Shown here one piece after another: positions 9,153 to 18,275 of a DNA stretch of 64,000 nucleotides (its first letter is position 1; each line of letters starts with the position of its first letter). Location: assembly GCF_036884845.1 (NCBI RefSeq), contig NZ_CP145732.1, forward strand, positions 62,001-126,000, read 5' to 3'. Position numbers and translations under genes: made by a program. The notes beneath the pieces are model-generated. The model had not been told where the DNA came from, did not search any database, and saw only the letters and a list, made by a program, of their open reading frames with translations. Source of the stretch: Pseudomonas sp. MAG733B. Lineage in GTDB: Bacteria; Pseudomonadota; Gammaproteobacteria; Pseudomonadales; Pseudomonadaceae.

Positions 9153-10040
9153 ATGAACCACGACGTCATCATCACCTGCGCACTCACCGGTGCTGGCGAC
9201 ACGACCGCCAGGAGCCCACACGTTCCGGTCACCCCGAAACAAATCGCCGCTGCCGCCGTGGAAGCCGCCAAGGCCGGTGCCACCGTGGTTCACTGCCACG
9301 TTCGCGACCCGCAAACCGGCAAGTTCAGCCGTGACGTGGCGCTGTACCGCGAAGTGATGGAGCGCATCCGCGAAGCGGACGTCGACATCATCGTCAACCT
9401 CACCGCCGGCATGGGTGGCGATCTGGAAATCGGCGCCGGTGAGAACCCGATGGAGTTCGGCCCGAACACCGACCTGGTCGGCCCGCTGACCCGTCTGGCC
9501 CACGTCGAAGAGCTGCTGCCGGAAATCTGCACCCTCGATTGCGGCACCCTGAACTTCGGCGATGGCGACACCATTTACGTGTCCACCCCGGCCCAGCTGC
9601 GTGCTGGCGCCAAACGCATTCAAGAACTGGGCGTGAAGGCCGAGCTGGAAATTTTCGACACCGGTCACCTGTGGTTCGCCAAGCAGATGATCAAGGAAGG
9701 CCTGCTCGACAACCCGCTGTTCCAGCTGTGCCTGGGCATCCCGTGGGGCGCCCCGGCTGACACCACCACCATGAAAGCCATGGTCGACAACCTGCCGGCC
9801 GATGCTGTGTGGGCTGGCTTCGGCATCGGTCGCATGCAGATGCCGATGGCTGCGCAAGCGGTGCTGCTGGGCGGCAACGTGCGGGTCGGTCTGGAAGACA
9901 ACCTGTGGCTGGACAAGGGCGTTCTGGCGACCAACGGCCAACTGGTCGAGCGCGCCAGCGAAATCCTCAGCCGCCTCGGTGCCCGCGTGCTGACCCCGGC
10001 GGAAGGTCGGGCAAAAATGGGCCTGACCAAGCGCGGTTAA
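9153..10040 (+). CDS. cdhC: 3-dehydrocarnitine cleavage enzyme CdhC (BKACE family)
   Basis: Member of the beta-keto acid cleavage enzyme family, 295 aa. It condenses 3-dehydrocarnitine with acetyl-CoA to give betainyl-CoA and acetoacetate. Visible motifs are [16 protein letters not shown] at the N-terminus, VVHCHVRDP with the metal-binding His-x-His near residue 50, and [15 protein letters not shown] in the second half. It lies between caiX and cdhA as in P. aeruginosa (PA5387). The start ATG 9153 follows GAAGGAAACCG. The length is usual for the family. Confidence 0.92.
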   Translation: MNHDVIITCALTGAGDTTARSPHVPVTPKQIAAAAVEAAKAGATVVHCHVRDPQTGKFSRDVALYREVMERIREADVDIIVNLTAGMGGDLEIGAGENPMEFGPNTDLVGPLTRLAHVEELLPEICTLDCGTLNFGDGDTIYVSTPAQLRAGAKRIQELGVKAELEIFDTGHLWFAKQMIKEGLLDNPLFQLCLGIPWGAPADTTTMKAMVDNLPADAVWAGFGIGRMQMPMAAQAVLLGGNVRVGLEDNLWLDKGVLATNGQLVERASEILSRLGARVLTPAEGRAKMGLTKRG

Positions 10041-10057
10041 TCCAAACCTGCACCTCA

Positions 10058-10155
10058 CCTGTAGGAGCCGAGCTTGCTCGCGATAGCGGTACTTCGACCG
10101 CAAAAGATGTGCCGGATGTACTGACGCCATCGCGAGCAAGCTCAGCTCCTACAGG
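10058..10155. repeat. REP palindrome pair
   Basis: Inverted CCTGTAGGAGC(C/T)GAGCTTGCTCGCGAT arms lie in the cdhC-cdhA gap, inside the carnitine operon. Confidence 0.88.
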
Positions 10156-10182
10156 GATCATCGAACTCTTTAGGAAGTCACC

Positions 10183-11148
10183 ATGAGCTTTATCACCGAA
10201 ATCAAAACCTTCGCCGCACTGGGCAGCGGTGTCATCGGCAGCGGCTGGGTGTCCCGTGCCCTCGCCCATGGCCTCGACGTGGTGGCCTGGGACCCGGCGC
10301 CCGGCGCCGAAGCCGCGCTGCGCAAACGCGTCGCCAATGCCTGGGGCGCACTGGAGAAACAAGGCCTGGCACCCGGTGCCTCGCAGGATCGTTTGCGCTT
10401 CGTCGCCACCATCGAAGAATGCGTTCGCGATGCTGACTTCATCCAGGAAAGTGCTCCGGAACGCCTTGAGCTGAAACTGGAACTGCACAGCAAAATCAGC
10501 GCGGCGGCCAAGCCCAATGCCCTGATCGGCTCCAGCACGTCCGGCCTGTTGCCGAGCGAGTTCTACGAGAGCTCGACCCACCCGGAACGCTGCGTGGTCG
10601 GTCACCCGTTCAACCCGGTTTACCTGCTGCCTTTGGTGGAAGTGGTTGGCGGTAAAAACACCGCGCCAGAAGCTGTGCAAGCAGCGATGAAAGTCTACGA
10701 ATCCCTCGGCATGCGCCCGCTGCACGTGCGCAAGGAAGTACCGGGATTCATCGCTGACCGCTTGCTTGAAGCGCTGTGGCGTGAGGCGTTGCACCTGGTC
10801 AACGACGGCGTGGCAACCACTGGTGAAATCGACGACGCGATCCGTTTTGGCGCCGGTCTGCGCTGGTCGTTCATGGGCACATTCCTGACCTACACTCTGG
10901 CCGGCGGCGATGCCGGTATGCGCCACTTCATGGCGCAGTTTGGCCCGGCATTGCAGTTGCCGTGGACCTACCTGCCGGCGCCGGAACTGACCGAAAAACT
11001 GATCGACGATGTCGTGGACGGCACCAGCGATCAACTGGGCAAACACAGCATTTCGGCGCTGGAACGCTATCGTGATGACTGCCTGCTGGCGGTGCTTGAG
11101 GCAGTGAAGACCACCAAAGAGAAGCACGGGATGGCGTTCAGCGAGTAA
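10183..11148 (+). CDS. cdhA: L-carnitine 3-dehydrogenase CdhA
   Basis: NAD-dependent oxidation of L-carnitine to 3-dehydrocarnitine, first step of carnitine breakdown. The 321-residue protein is a 3-hydroxyacyl-CoA-dehydrogenase-type enzyme: an N-terminal Rossmann fold ([21 protein letters not shown]), the family signature [20 protein letters not shown] in mid-protein, and a helical C-terminal domain beginning [30 protein letters not shown] precedes the ATG. Order cdhC-cdhA-cdhB matches P. aeruginosa. Confidence 0.93.
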   Translation: MSFITEIKTFAALGSGVIGSGWVSRALAHGLDVVAWDPAPGAEAALRKRVANAWGALEKQGLAPGASQDRLRFVATIEECVRDADFIQESAPERLELKLELHSKISAAAKPNALIGSSTSGLLPSEFYESSTHPERCVVGHPFNPVYLLPLVEVVGGKNTAPEAVQAAMKVYESLGMRPLHVRKEVPGFIADRLLEALWREALHLVNDGVATTGEIDDAIRFGAGLRWSFMGTFLTYTLAGGDAGMRHFMAQFGPALQLPWTYLPAPELTEKLIDDVVDGTSDQLGKHSISALERYRDDCLLAVLEAVKTTKEKHGMAFSE

Positions 11149-11171
11149 TCCGTCAACAGGGCCGGCCCCAT

Positions 11172-11233
11172 TGCGAGCAGGCTCGCTCCTACATTGGAAT
11201 GCGTTCCCCTGTAGGAGTGAGCCTGCTCGCGAT
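11172..11233. repeat. REP palindrome pair
   Basis: Inverted GCGAGCAGGCTCGCTCCTACA and TGTAGGAGTGAGCCTGCTCGC arms, about 20 bp apart, lie between cdhA and cdhB. Confidence 0.85.
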
Positions 11234-11272
11234 AGCCGCAGTCCAGTCACCACTTTTGTTGGAACCAAAACC

Positions 11273-11749
11273 ATGCCCACCCTCACCACCTACCAAACCA
11301 GAATCATCCCCGACTGGGTCGACTACAACGGCCACCTGCGCGACGCCTTCTACCTGCTGATTTTCAGCTACGCCACCGACGCCCTGATGGATCGCCTCGG
11401 CATGGACAGCAACAACCGCGAAGCCAGCGGCAATTCGCTGTTCACCCTCGAACTGCACCTGAATTACCTGCACGAAGTGAAGCTCGACGCCGACGTCGAG
11501 GTGCACACACAAATCATCGCCCACGACAGCAAGCGCCTGCACCTCTATCACAGCCTGCATCTGGTCGGTGACGACAAGGAGCTGGCAGGCAACGAACAAA
11601 TGTTGCTGCACGTGGATCTGGCCGGTCCTCGTTCCGCACCGTTCAGTGAAGAAACCCTGGGCAAACTGCAAGCCATCGTCGCCGAACAAACCGACCTGCC
11701 AACCCCCGAATACATCGGCCGAGTGATCGCGTTACCACCAAAAAAATAA
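11273..11749 (+). CDS. cdhB: Betainyl-CoA thioesterase CdhB
   Basis: Hotdog-fold thioesterase of 158 aa that hydrolyses betainyl-CoA to glycine betaine and CoA, completing the carnitine-to-betaine route. The 4-hydroxybenzoyl-CoA thioesterase-like start is clear (RIIPDWVDYNGHLRDAFYLLIFSYATDALM), with the catalytic-loop Asp/Asn in DYNGHL. The frame extends upstream through a REP element, so ATG 11273, preceded by GGAACC, is chosen. It lies 13 bp before the dioxygenase gene and is surely co-transcribed with it. Confidence 0.9.
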   Translation: MPTLTTYQTRIIPDWVDYNGHLRDAFYLLIFSYATDALMDRLGMDSNNREASGNSLFTLELHLNYLHEVKLDADVEVHTQIIAHDSKRLHLYHSLHLVGDDKELAGNEQMLLHVDLAGPRSAPFSEETLGKLQAIVAEQTDLPTPEYIGRVIALPPKK

Positions 11750-11762
11750 CAAGGAGATCGCC

Positions 11763-12926
11763 ATGAACACCGCCGCCGCTTTTGCCGACTTCCGTACTTA
11801 TCCGTTGATCAGCGCGCTGACAGGCGTGCAGGCCTTGGCGGATCGTGTTCTGGTGAAGTGGGCCGATACCCGCGTCAGCCCTTTCCACCATCAATGGCTG
11901 CGGGACAACTGCCCGTGCCCGCAATGTGTCTACACGGTGACCCGCGAACAGGTGCTGGAAATCGTCGACGTGCCTGAAAACCTGCTGCCCGCCGAAACCA
12001 GTGTCGACGCTGAGGGTTGCCTGTGCGTTCAATGGCAGGACGGCCACCTCAGTCGCTTCGATCCAGGTTGGTTGAGGGCCCACGCCTATGACGACGAGTC
12101 CCGCGCCGAGCGCCTGGCAGGCAAACCCAAAGCCCGGCTTTGGCACAGTGATTTGCAGTTGCCGGTATTCGAATATCACGCACTGATGAACGACAACGAC
12201 GCCTTGCTGCAATGGCTGCTGGCCGTGCGCGATACCGGTTTGACTCAGGTCCGTGGTGTGCCCACCGAGCCCGGCTCGTTGAAGCTGATCGCCCAGCGGA
12301 TTTCCTTCATCCGCGAGAGCAATTTCGGTGTCCTGTTCAACGTGCAATCCAAGGCCGACGCCGACAGCAACGCCTACACCGCTTTTAACCTGCCATTGCA
12401 CAGCGACCTGCCGACTCGGGAGTTGCAACCGGGGCTGCAATTCCTGCATTGCCTGGTGAACGACGCCGAGGGTGGCGAGAGTATTTTTGTCGACGGTTTC
12501 GCGATTGCCGATGCGTTGCGTCGGGAAGATCCGGAGTCGTTCAATAGCCTCTGCGAGATCCCCGTGGAGTTCCGCAACAAGGACCGCCACAGCGACTATC
12601 GCTGCCTCGCGCCGATCATCGCTCTGAACGCCTTGGGGCAAGTGTCAGAAATCCGCATGGCGAACTTTCTGCGCGGTCCGTTCGATGCGTCGGTGGAGCA
12701 GATGCCCAAGCTTTATCGCGCCTATCGCCGCTTTATAGCGATGACTCGCGAGCCTCGGTTCAGGCTGATGCAGCGGCTCAATCCCGGTGAGCTGTGGTGC
12801 TTCGACAACCGCCGCACCTTGCATGCGCGCAATGCGTTCGATCCCGCCACGGGGGCACGGCATTTCCAGGGTTGCTATGTCGACCGGGATGAGTTGCTGT
12901 CGCGGATTCTCGTGTTGCAGCGCTAA
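11763..12926 (+). CDS. Gamma-butyrobetaine dioxygenase
   Basis: Fe(II)/2-oxoglutarate oxygenase, 387 aa, expected to hydroxylate gamma-butyrobetaine to L-carnitine. The N-terminal GBBH-type zinc domain carries Cys50, Cys52, Cys55 (DNCPCPQCVY) and His95 (WQDGHLSRF), as in the human enzyme. The TauD-type catalytic domain has the iron triad His213-x-Asp215 (PLHSDLP) and His354 (RRTLHARNAF). It follows cdhB by 13 bp with AAGGAGATC before the ATG, so its product feeds directly into CdhA. Gene names differ between organisms, so none is given. Confidence 0.92.
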   Translation: MNTAAAFADFRTYPLISALTGVQALADRVLVKWADTRVSPFHHQWLRDNCPCPQCVYTVTREQVLEIVDVPENLLPAETSVDAEGCLCVQWQDGHLSRFDPGWLRAHAYDDESRAERLAGKPKARLWHSDLQLPVFEYHALMNDNDALLQWLLAVRDTGLTQVRGVPTEPGSLKLIAQRISFIRESNFGVLFNVQSKADADSNAYTAFNLPLHSDLPTRELQPGLQFLHCLVNDAEGGESIFVDGFAIADALRREDPESFNSLCEIPVEFRNKDRHSDYRCLAPIIALNALGQVSEIRMANFLRGPFDASVEQMPKLYRAYRRFIAMTREPRFRLMQRLNPGELWCFDNRRTLHARNAFDPATGARHFQGCYVDRDELLSRILVLQR

Positions 12927-12940
12927 ACCGCGTCATCGTT

Positions 12941-13019
12941 CATCGCTGGCAGGCCAGCTCCCACAGGGGTTTTGTGCACGACGCAGATCAAATGTGGGAG
13001 CGAGCCTGCTCGCGATGGC
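12941..13019. repeat. REP palindrome pair
   Basis: CATCGCTGGCAGGCCAGCTCCCACA and a diverged inverted partner (TGTGGGAGCGAGCCTGCTCGCGATG) follow the dioxygenase gene. The arms belong to two REP sub-types. Confidence 0.8.
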
Positions 13020-13057
13020 GTCAGTTCAAACACCCTCCTACCCCCTGAATCACAGAC

Positions 13058-13093
13058 AAAAAAAACCCCGATCAAGCCGTGACAGGATCGAGG
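13058..13093 (-). terminator. Strong rho-independent terminator, minus strand, with no coding gene upstream
   Basis: On the minus strand CCTCGATC pairs with GATCGGGG over a 12-nt loop (8 bp with one G-U wobble), followed by eight T. On the plus strand the same stem has a C-A mismatch and no T tract, which fixes the orientation. Confidence 0.8.
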
Positions 13094-13197
13094 CAGAGGG
13101 TACTGTTGAGGAGCTGCCGTGCGAGGGTGACCAAACCTTCGTGAAGCGAGCTGGGTCCAGTGTGCCCACTCCTCTTCGCGGCAAGTTAGCCGAAAAC
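13058..13197 (-). ncRNA. Candidate small RNA ending at the 13058 terminator
   Basis: The gap 12927-13304 holds a REP pair (12941-13019) and this candidate. Reading the minus strand, a TTGTCG box (13231-13226) and a TATGAA box (13209-13204) are 16 bp apart. They would start a transcript near 13197 that ends at the 8-T terminator, about 140 nt. No open frame with a ribosome binding site is seen in it. It runs towards the 3' end of the dioxygenase gene and does not overlap it. I do not recognise the family. Promoter and extent are inferred; the terminator is firm. Confidence 0.45.
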
Positions 13198-13304
13198 GAC
13201 CTGTTCATAGCCATTGCGGCCATTGCGACAAATCGCCCTTGCCGACACCCGACACCCCCACCAGAATCGAGTCACGACACCGTTCCCTGAAGAAGGATTG
13301 CGTC

Positions 13305-13568
13305 ATGATGTACGCCGATTTGATAGACCAGGAAGACCTGTTGGGCCAGCTCAAGGCATTGGGGTTTCAAGTGCCCAGTGGCGCGACCGCCGAACAGGCG
13401 TGCGAGTGCGCCGTAAGGGGCCTGGACGATGCCCGGGCGTATGAACTGCGCAAGATGGTCAAGGAGATGTACACCAGCAGCGCGACGATCCTGCCGGCCG
13501 TGCGCCAGGCCATCGACAAACAGTTGCTGCCGGCGTTGGCGGAGTATCAACAGAGCCGTAGCGCCTGA
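13305..13568 (+). CDS. Small hypothetical protein (87 aa)
   Basis: An 87-residue soluble, probably all-helical protein starting MMYADLIDQEDLLGQL. It has two cysteines (EQACECAVRG) and no signal peptide, membrane segment or known motif. GAAGGATT lies before the ATG at 13305, which supports it over longer upstream frames. It faces gbdR convergently with a 130-bp repeat between them. Function unknown. Confidence 0.65.
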   Translation: MMYADLIDQEDLLGQLKALGFQVPSGATAEQACECAVRGLDDARAYELRKMVKEMYTSSATILPAVRQAIDKQLLPALAEYQQSRSA

Positions 13569-13570
13569 TC

Positions 13571-13702
13571 TGTGGCGAGGGAGCTTGCTCCCGCTGGGCT
13601 GCGAAGCGGTCCCAAAACCAGTAAATGCTTTCCTTCAGATAGATAGCATTCGCTGGTTTTGCGACCGCTTCGCGCTCGAACGGGAGCAAGCTCCCTCGCC
13701 AC
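13571..13702. repeat. Long REP-type inverted repeat, copy 1 of 4
   Basis: Outer arms TGTGGCGAGGGAGCTTGCTC and GAGCAAGCTCCCTCGCCACA, with inner GCTGCGAAGCGGTC-type sequence, span 132 bp between two convergent genes. Close copies lie at 26007, 33208 and 56969. Confidence 0.9.
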
Positions 13703-13708
13703 AACGGT

Positions 13709-14812
13709 TTAAAGCCTTACGCTGGCGAACGTCGACTCATTACGCGCCTGACTCAGCGCCGACAACGGCCCGGACAACGGCGACAGCACCAACGCTTGCG
13801 GCAGCGGCATCATCGCCACTTGCTGGGTGGTGTTGGAGCCAACGCGCTCGTCACGCGGCGGAATGCCGAAGTATTCGCGGTAGCACTTGGAGAAGTGCGG
13901 CGTGGACACGAAGCCACACACCGACGCCACTTCGATGATCGACATCGGCGTTTGCTTGAGCAACTGCCGCGCACGGATCAGGCGCAGCTTCAGGTAGTAA
14001 CGCGACGGCGAACAATGCAGGTACTTCTGGAACAGCCGCTCGAGCTGACGACGGGACACGGCGACATACACCGCCAGCTCGTCGAGATCGATCGGCTCTT
14101 CCAGGTTGGCTTCCATCAGCGCAACGATTTCCTGCAGCTTCGGCTGGTTGGTACCAAGCATGTGCTTGAGCGGCACGCGCTGGTGATCCTGCTCGTTGCG
14201 GATGCGCTCGTAGACGAACATTTCCGAGATCGCGGCGGACAGTTCGCGACCGTGATCACGGCTGATCAAGTGCAGCATCATGTCCAGCGGCGCGGTGCCA
14301 CCGGAGCTGGTGAACCGGTTACGGTCGAGGGTGAACAGGCGCGTGCTCATGGCCACACGCGGAAACGCTTCCTGCATCGCCGCCAGACATTCCCAGTGCA
14401 CGCTGCAATCGAAACCGTCCAGCAGGCCGGCGCAGGCCAGGGCCCAGCTGCCGGTGCAGACCGCGCCGAGGCGTCGGGACTGACGCGCCTGGCTTTGCAG
14501 CCATGACACGTGTTCGCGGGTAACGGTGCGTTGAATACCGATACCGCCGCAGACAATCACGGTGTCCAGAGGCGGCGCTTTGTGCATGGAGGCGTCAGGG
14601 GTGATCTGCAGACCATCACTGGCCCAGACTTGACCGCCATCGACGGTGAGGGTGGTCCAGCGATACAGCTCACGACCGGACAACTGGTTGGCCATGCGCA
14701 GTGGTTCCACTGCGGACGCCAGGGAAATCAGCGTGAAATTGTCCAGCAGCAGAAAGCCGATGGATTGAGGCGCACGGTTCTGGGGTTGGGCCCCGGAGTT
14801 GAACGACGTCAT
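13709..14812 (-). CDS. gbdR: Glycine betaine-responsive activator GbdR
   Basis: AraC-family transcriptional activator, 367 aa, that senses glycine betaine or dimethylglycine and in P. aeruginosa switches on the gbc, dgc, cbc and sdaB genes. The N-terminal part is a DJ-1/PfpI-like domain (SIGFLLLDNFTLISLASAVEPLRMANQL). The C-terminal part is an AraC double helix-turn-helix (DLDELAVYVAVSRRQLERLFQKYL ... STPHFSKCYREYFGIPPRDER). GAGGAGATACC precedes the ATG. It is a paralogue of CdhR at 6952-7896. In P. aeruginosa it is next to sdaB; here an extra gene intervenes. Confidence 0.92.
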   Translation of the reverse strand: MTSFNSGAQPQNRAPQSIGFLLLDNFTLISLASAVEPLRMANQLSGRELYRWTTLTVDGGQVWASDGLQITPDASMHKAPPLDTVIVCGGIGIQRTVTREHVSWLQSQARQSRRLGAVCTGSWALACAGLLDGFDCSVHWECLAAMQEAFPRVAMSTRLFTLDRNRFTSSGGTAPLDMMLHLISRDHGRELSAAISEMFVYERIRNEQDHQRVPLKHMLGTNQPKLQEIVALMEANLEEPIDLDELAVYVAVSRRQLERLFQKYLHCSPSRYYLKLRLIRARQLLKQTPMSIIEVASVCGFVSTPHFSKCYREYFGIPPRDERVGSNTTQQVAMMPLPQALVLSPLSGPLSALSQARNESTFASVRL

Positions 14813-15034
14813 CGCGGTATCTCCTCACACAAAGCGGGTGATGGCCTCAGGCGGAGGCTCTTGTTATTGCCATCGTTCTCGCGTGGGAGACGGGCTTTAG
14901 TAATGACAGAGCAATTGCCATGCCTAAATTTGAATGCGCGTTCAATAACTCCTAAAAACGACGTCGGAATGTGTCTGTATATGACACGCAGGGAGTAAGG
15001 ATTTAAATGGCCATCAGGACTGGCAAGTGCCCGG

Positions 15035-15198
15035 CCCACAAGCGGTGAGCAAATCGGTAGCACTTGTGGGAACAGGGCTGCGAGCAGCCGGGGAAGAGTG
15101 TCACCGCAAGCACGGGTGACGGATGGTCGGACTCCGGTTGAGAGCCGACCACCGGGTGAGACGAGTTATCTGTTAGCGACGCGCCAAAAGGTGGCGCG
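15035..15198. other. Run of five hairpins in a gene-free stretch; possible structured RNA
   Basis: The gap 14813-15265 has no credible gene but holds five stem-loops in a row. They are CCCACAAG/CTTGTGGG (15035-15070), GGCTG/CAGCC (15076-15089), GTCACC/GGTGAC (15100-15120), GGTCGG/CCGACC (15125-15150, with a small inner stem) and CGCGCC/GGCGCG (15180-15198). GGTTTAAACC follows at once. They are not REP copies. Strand and family are unknown, and no clear terminator or promoter was found. It could be a small RNA, a leader or 3' UTR element, or a mobile-element remnant. Confidence 0.4.
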
Positions 15199-15265
15199 GT
15201 TTAAACCGGGTGTTCACTTAGCGCGCAGTTTTGACTGGTCTTCGTCGCAAACAGGCCTGCGATAA

Positions 15266-16366
15266 TCAGGACCGCCGCAACATACCTACTACCTGCTCTG
15301 AGGCAACCTCCAGCCGCTCTTTAAATGCTTGAACCTCCTTCATCCCGACTACCGCCGTATCGGGAAGATCAGTCATCGCTTTTCGAAAAGAAAGGTGAAT
15401 ATCCAACAAGTGCTGGGTGGTCAAAGAAGAAACCGAACTGCCACCTGAAATAGACTCAATTAATGCAAGATCATCACTCAGCCGGGTATTGCCGTTACCC
15501 AGACAGTCAGGCTCTGCAACGCGAAATTCGTTCATATGAGCACTCCGAAACACCTGGCCCGTGCTTACCTCTACATTTGCGCTACCCAGGGCAGTAAATG
15601 CACCAAACAACTCATCGCGAACCTGTGTTTTTGATGAGCCTGCACCGAGTTCACTTGGAATCAACTGGCGGACAGCTTTGATATCCATACGCAATGATGA
15701 CTTCGCAGCATCGTTCGCTGGCATCTTGCCAAGAATCAGTTCGATATCTTCTGCTGAAATGATTTCGCTCCCGGCGATTACCGTTCCTAAATCATTGAGA
15801 CTATTAAGTACATCAGCAACGGCTGCGGCAGTTAACCCACCCCGGAACTCAAGATGATAATGGGCCTGCATGCGACCATTTTCCGCAAAAGGAACTCCCA
15901 GCGTATGGTAACGATCATAATCGTCAGGGTTACCACTTCGGGGAATATTGCGATCCTCATGAACCAAACCATCACCGATCAAATGGTTTTCGTGAATTGT
16001 AATTAACGGTGGTCCGGCGTCGTTCCTTGCCATAACTTGATTCAGTGCGGCCACGGTAGAGGTCACTGCACGCTCAACCTCACGCTTGCTCTCTTGGCTG
16101 AGCGCACCGGTGGCAAAGTCCTTCGACGCATTCAAGTTCAACAGGCCACGCTTGGTATGAACTTCAACACTATGTAGCAACGTCGCTGGAGAACAATCGT
16201 GTTTCACCCATGCCGATTTGCTGCTACTGGCAAGATGAAGCGAGCCCGGATTGTTTGCTGCCGAAACCAATTGTTTGTGTACCAACGTTGTTTTCGCACG
16301 AAAGCCCGGATCCAGAAGCACTCCACCAAGATTGGGAACAGAACTGGATAGCGTTGTCGTTAACAT
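15266..16366 (-). CDS. Orphan protein of unknown function (366 aa) between gbdR and sdaB
   Basis: Codon use and GC content (about half) differ from the GC-rich neighbours. The protein has no signal peptide and no clear membrane segment. The N-terminus is rich in Ser and Thr (MLTTTLSSSVPNLGGVLLDP). A His-rich middle part includes ITIHENHLIGDGLVHEDRNI and MQAHYHLEFRGG. The rest is helical. The Ser-rich start would fit a secreted effector, but no hrp-box or ExsA-like site was found upstream, so that is only a thought. The ATG at 16366 follows GAGGACTT. It splits a gene pair that is adjacent in P. aeruginosa, so it was probably inserted. Confidence 0.7.
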   Translation of the reverse strand: MLTTTLSSSVPNLGGVLLDPGFRAKTTLVHKQLVSAANNPGSLHLASSSKSAWVKHDCSPATLLHSVEVHTKRGLLNLNASKDFATGALSQESKREVERAVTSTVAALNQVMARNDAGPPLITIHENHLIGDGLVHEDRNIPRSGNPDDYDRYHTLGVPFAENGRMQAHYHLEFRGGLTAAAVADVLNSLNDLGTVIAGSEIISAEDIELILGKMPANDAAKSSLRMDIKAVRQLIPSELGAGSSKTQVRDELFGAFTALGSANVEVSTGQVFRSAHMNEFRVAEPDCLGNGNTRLSDDLALIESISGGSSVSSLTTQHLLDIHLSFRKAMTDLPDTAVVGMKEVQAFKERLEVASEQVVGMLRRS

Positions 16367-16463
16367 AAGTCCTCGATGTCGGGAAATTGAGCGCCAGCAT
16401 TCTAGAGAACACTACTCCTGCAAAGGATTTACACCTGTATCCAAGTGATTCTGACATTACACA

Positions 16464-17840
16464 TCAACACTCAACCGCACTAACCGCCAACCCACCCCGC
16501 GATGTCTCTTTATATTTGTCATGCATATCGGCCCCCGTATCGCGCATCGTGCGAATCACCCGATCCAGCGAAATGAAGTGCTGCCCATCACCGCGCAAAG
16601 CCATCTGCGCCGCGTTGATCGCTTTCACTGCCGCAATGGCGTTGCGCTCGATGCACGGCACCTGCACCAGACCGCCCACCGGGTCGCACGTCAGGCCGAG
16701 GTTGTGTTCCAGACCGATTTCCGCCGCGTTGCATAACTGCTCCGGCGAAGCACCGAGGATTTCCGCCAGCCCCGCCGCTGCCATCGCGCAGGCCGAGCCG
16801 ACTTCGCCTTGGCAACCGACTTCGGCACCGGAGATCGAAGCGTTCTTCTTGCACAAGATCCCGACTGAAGCAGCACCCAGGAAGTAGTCGACGACATTGG
16901 CGTCGGTTACGTCTTCGCTGAATTTCATAAAGTAGTGCAACACCGCCGGAATGATCCCCGCCGCACCATTGGTCGGTGCCGTGACCATGCGCCCGCCGGC
17001 CGCGTTTTCCTCGTTGACCGCCAGAGCGAACAGGTTGACCCACTCCATGGCGCTCAACGTTGAGCCGATCACGTTGGGCTTGTTCAGCTCCTGCAAACTG
17101 CGATGCAGCTTGGCCGCGCGCCGGCGCACATTCAGGCCACCGGGCAGGATGCCTTCGTGCTTGAGGCCTTGCTCGACGCAATCCTGCATGGCGCGCCAGA
17201 GCGTCATCAGACCGCTGCGGATTTCTTCTTCGCTGCGCCAGACCTTCTCGTTGGCCAGCATCAGTTCAGCAACGCGCAAGTTGTGCTTTTTACACAGCGC
17301 CAGCAGCTCCGCCGCGCTGGAGAAATCGTACGGCAACACCGTGCGATCAAGATCGACCACGCCGCTGGAGGCTTGCGACTCATCGACGACAAAACCGCCG
17401 CCGACCGAATAGTAGGTATCGCGATGAAGTTCGCCGTCATCGCCTTCGACAATCAGGGTCATGGCATTCGGATGGAACGGCAGGTTTTCGTCGATCAGAC
17501 GCATGTCCCTGTTCCAAACGAACGGCACCGACAAGCGACCATCGAGCAGCAGCGTGTGGGTTTCGCGCAGGGTGGCGATGCGGATGCCGATTTGCGACGG
17601 ATCGATCGCATCCGGCCACTCGCCCATCAGGCCCATGATCACCGCGTTGTCGCTGCCGTGACCGATGCCGGTGGCCGACAACGAACCATAGAGCTGTACT
17701 TCGACGCGCCGTACTTGCTCAAGCAATCCGCGATCACGCAGACCCTGCACGAACAGCGCCGCCGCCCGCATGGGCCCCACGGTGTGCGAACTGGAAGGGC
17801 CGATGCCGATTTTGAACAGGTCGAAAACACTGATAGCCAT
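16464..17840 (-). CDS. sdaB: L-serine dehydratase (ammonia-lyase), iron-sulfur type
   Basis: Deaminates serine to pyruvate, draining the glycine and serine made from betaine. The 458-residue single-chain enzyme has the N-terminal ASB-like domain ([19 protein letters not shown]), the alpha domain, and a cysteine region [20 protein letters not shown] that supplies cluster ligands. A frame extends upstream, but ATG 17840 ([19 protein letters not shown]) aligns with the family. Its place beside gbdR and cbcX matches PA5379, a GbdR target. Confidence 0.92.
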   Translation of the reverse strand: MAISVFDLFKIGIGPSSSHTVGPMRAAALFVQGLRDRGLLEQVRRVEVQLYGSLSATGIGHGSDNAVIMGLMGEWPDAIDPSQIGIRIATLRETHTLLLDGRLSVPFVWNRDMRLIDENLPFHPNAMTLIVEGDDGELHRDTYYSVGGGFVVDESQASSGVVDLDRTVLPYDFSSAAELLALCKKHNLRVAELMLANEKVWRSEEEIRSGLMTLWRAMQDCVEQGLKHEGILPGGLNVRRRAAKLHRSLQELNKPNVIGSTLSAMEWVNLFALAVNEENAAGGRMVTAPTNGAAGIIPAVLHYFMKFSEDVTDANVVDYFLGAASVGILCKKNASISGAEVGCQGEVGSACAMAAAGLAEILGASPEQLCNAAEIGLEHNLGLTCDPVGGLVQVPCIERNAIAAVKAINAAQMALRGDGQHFISLDRVIRTMRDTGADMHDKYKETSRGGLAVSAVEC

Positions 17841-18114
17841 TACTGCCGAACTCCTGGATGAGCCAACTCCAGACGCAAAAGCGCCCGGTGGCGGAGCTGC
17901 TACGCTCAAGCTGCAATCCGCCGAGATGGCCGCATCATCAGCCTTTTGTCATGTCGTTCGACGTCTCACACCGACGCACTCATGCCCAGTAACGCCGTGT
18001 GCGTTTTGCGCCATGTTTTCGCCGTTTTTTTGCGGCGCAGAGGGGAAAAAGGGACTGAAAAAATCTGTAAACGACGTCACTGACACTGGATGCGACCATC
18101 CCTGTACTGGTTAC

Positions 18115-18133
18115 GACGCCCCCTGTAGGCGTC
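18115..18133. promoter_or_regulatory. Inverted repeat upstream of cbcX, possible operator
   Basis: GACGCC and GGCGTC arms flank 7 bp, 142 bp before the cbcX start. In the sdaB-cbcX gap (17841-18275) this is the only notable structure I see. GbdR control of cbcX is known in P. aeruginosa, but I cannot match this site to its consensus. Confidence 0.25.
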
Positions 18134-18275
18134 AGATTTTCACTGGTACATGATCATATCGACTCGATTGCAAGGCGCCGTGGTAGAGCTGTCTCCAAAA
18201 CGCCATCCAACCGCAACCTATAAGTGCGGTGGTCCAGTCGGAACACTGCCAAAAAAAACACCAAGGAGTCCATCC

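Noticed and set aside
15011..15207. Group II intron or RNase P-like RNA
   Set aside because: No domain V motif, maturase gene or RNase P core sequence could be recognised; left as an unassigned structured stretch.
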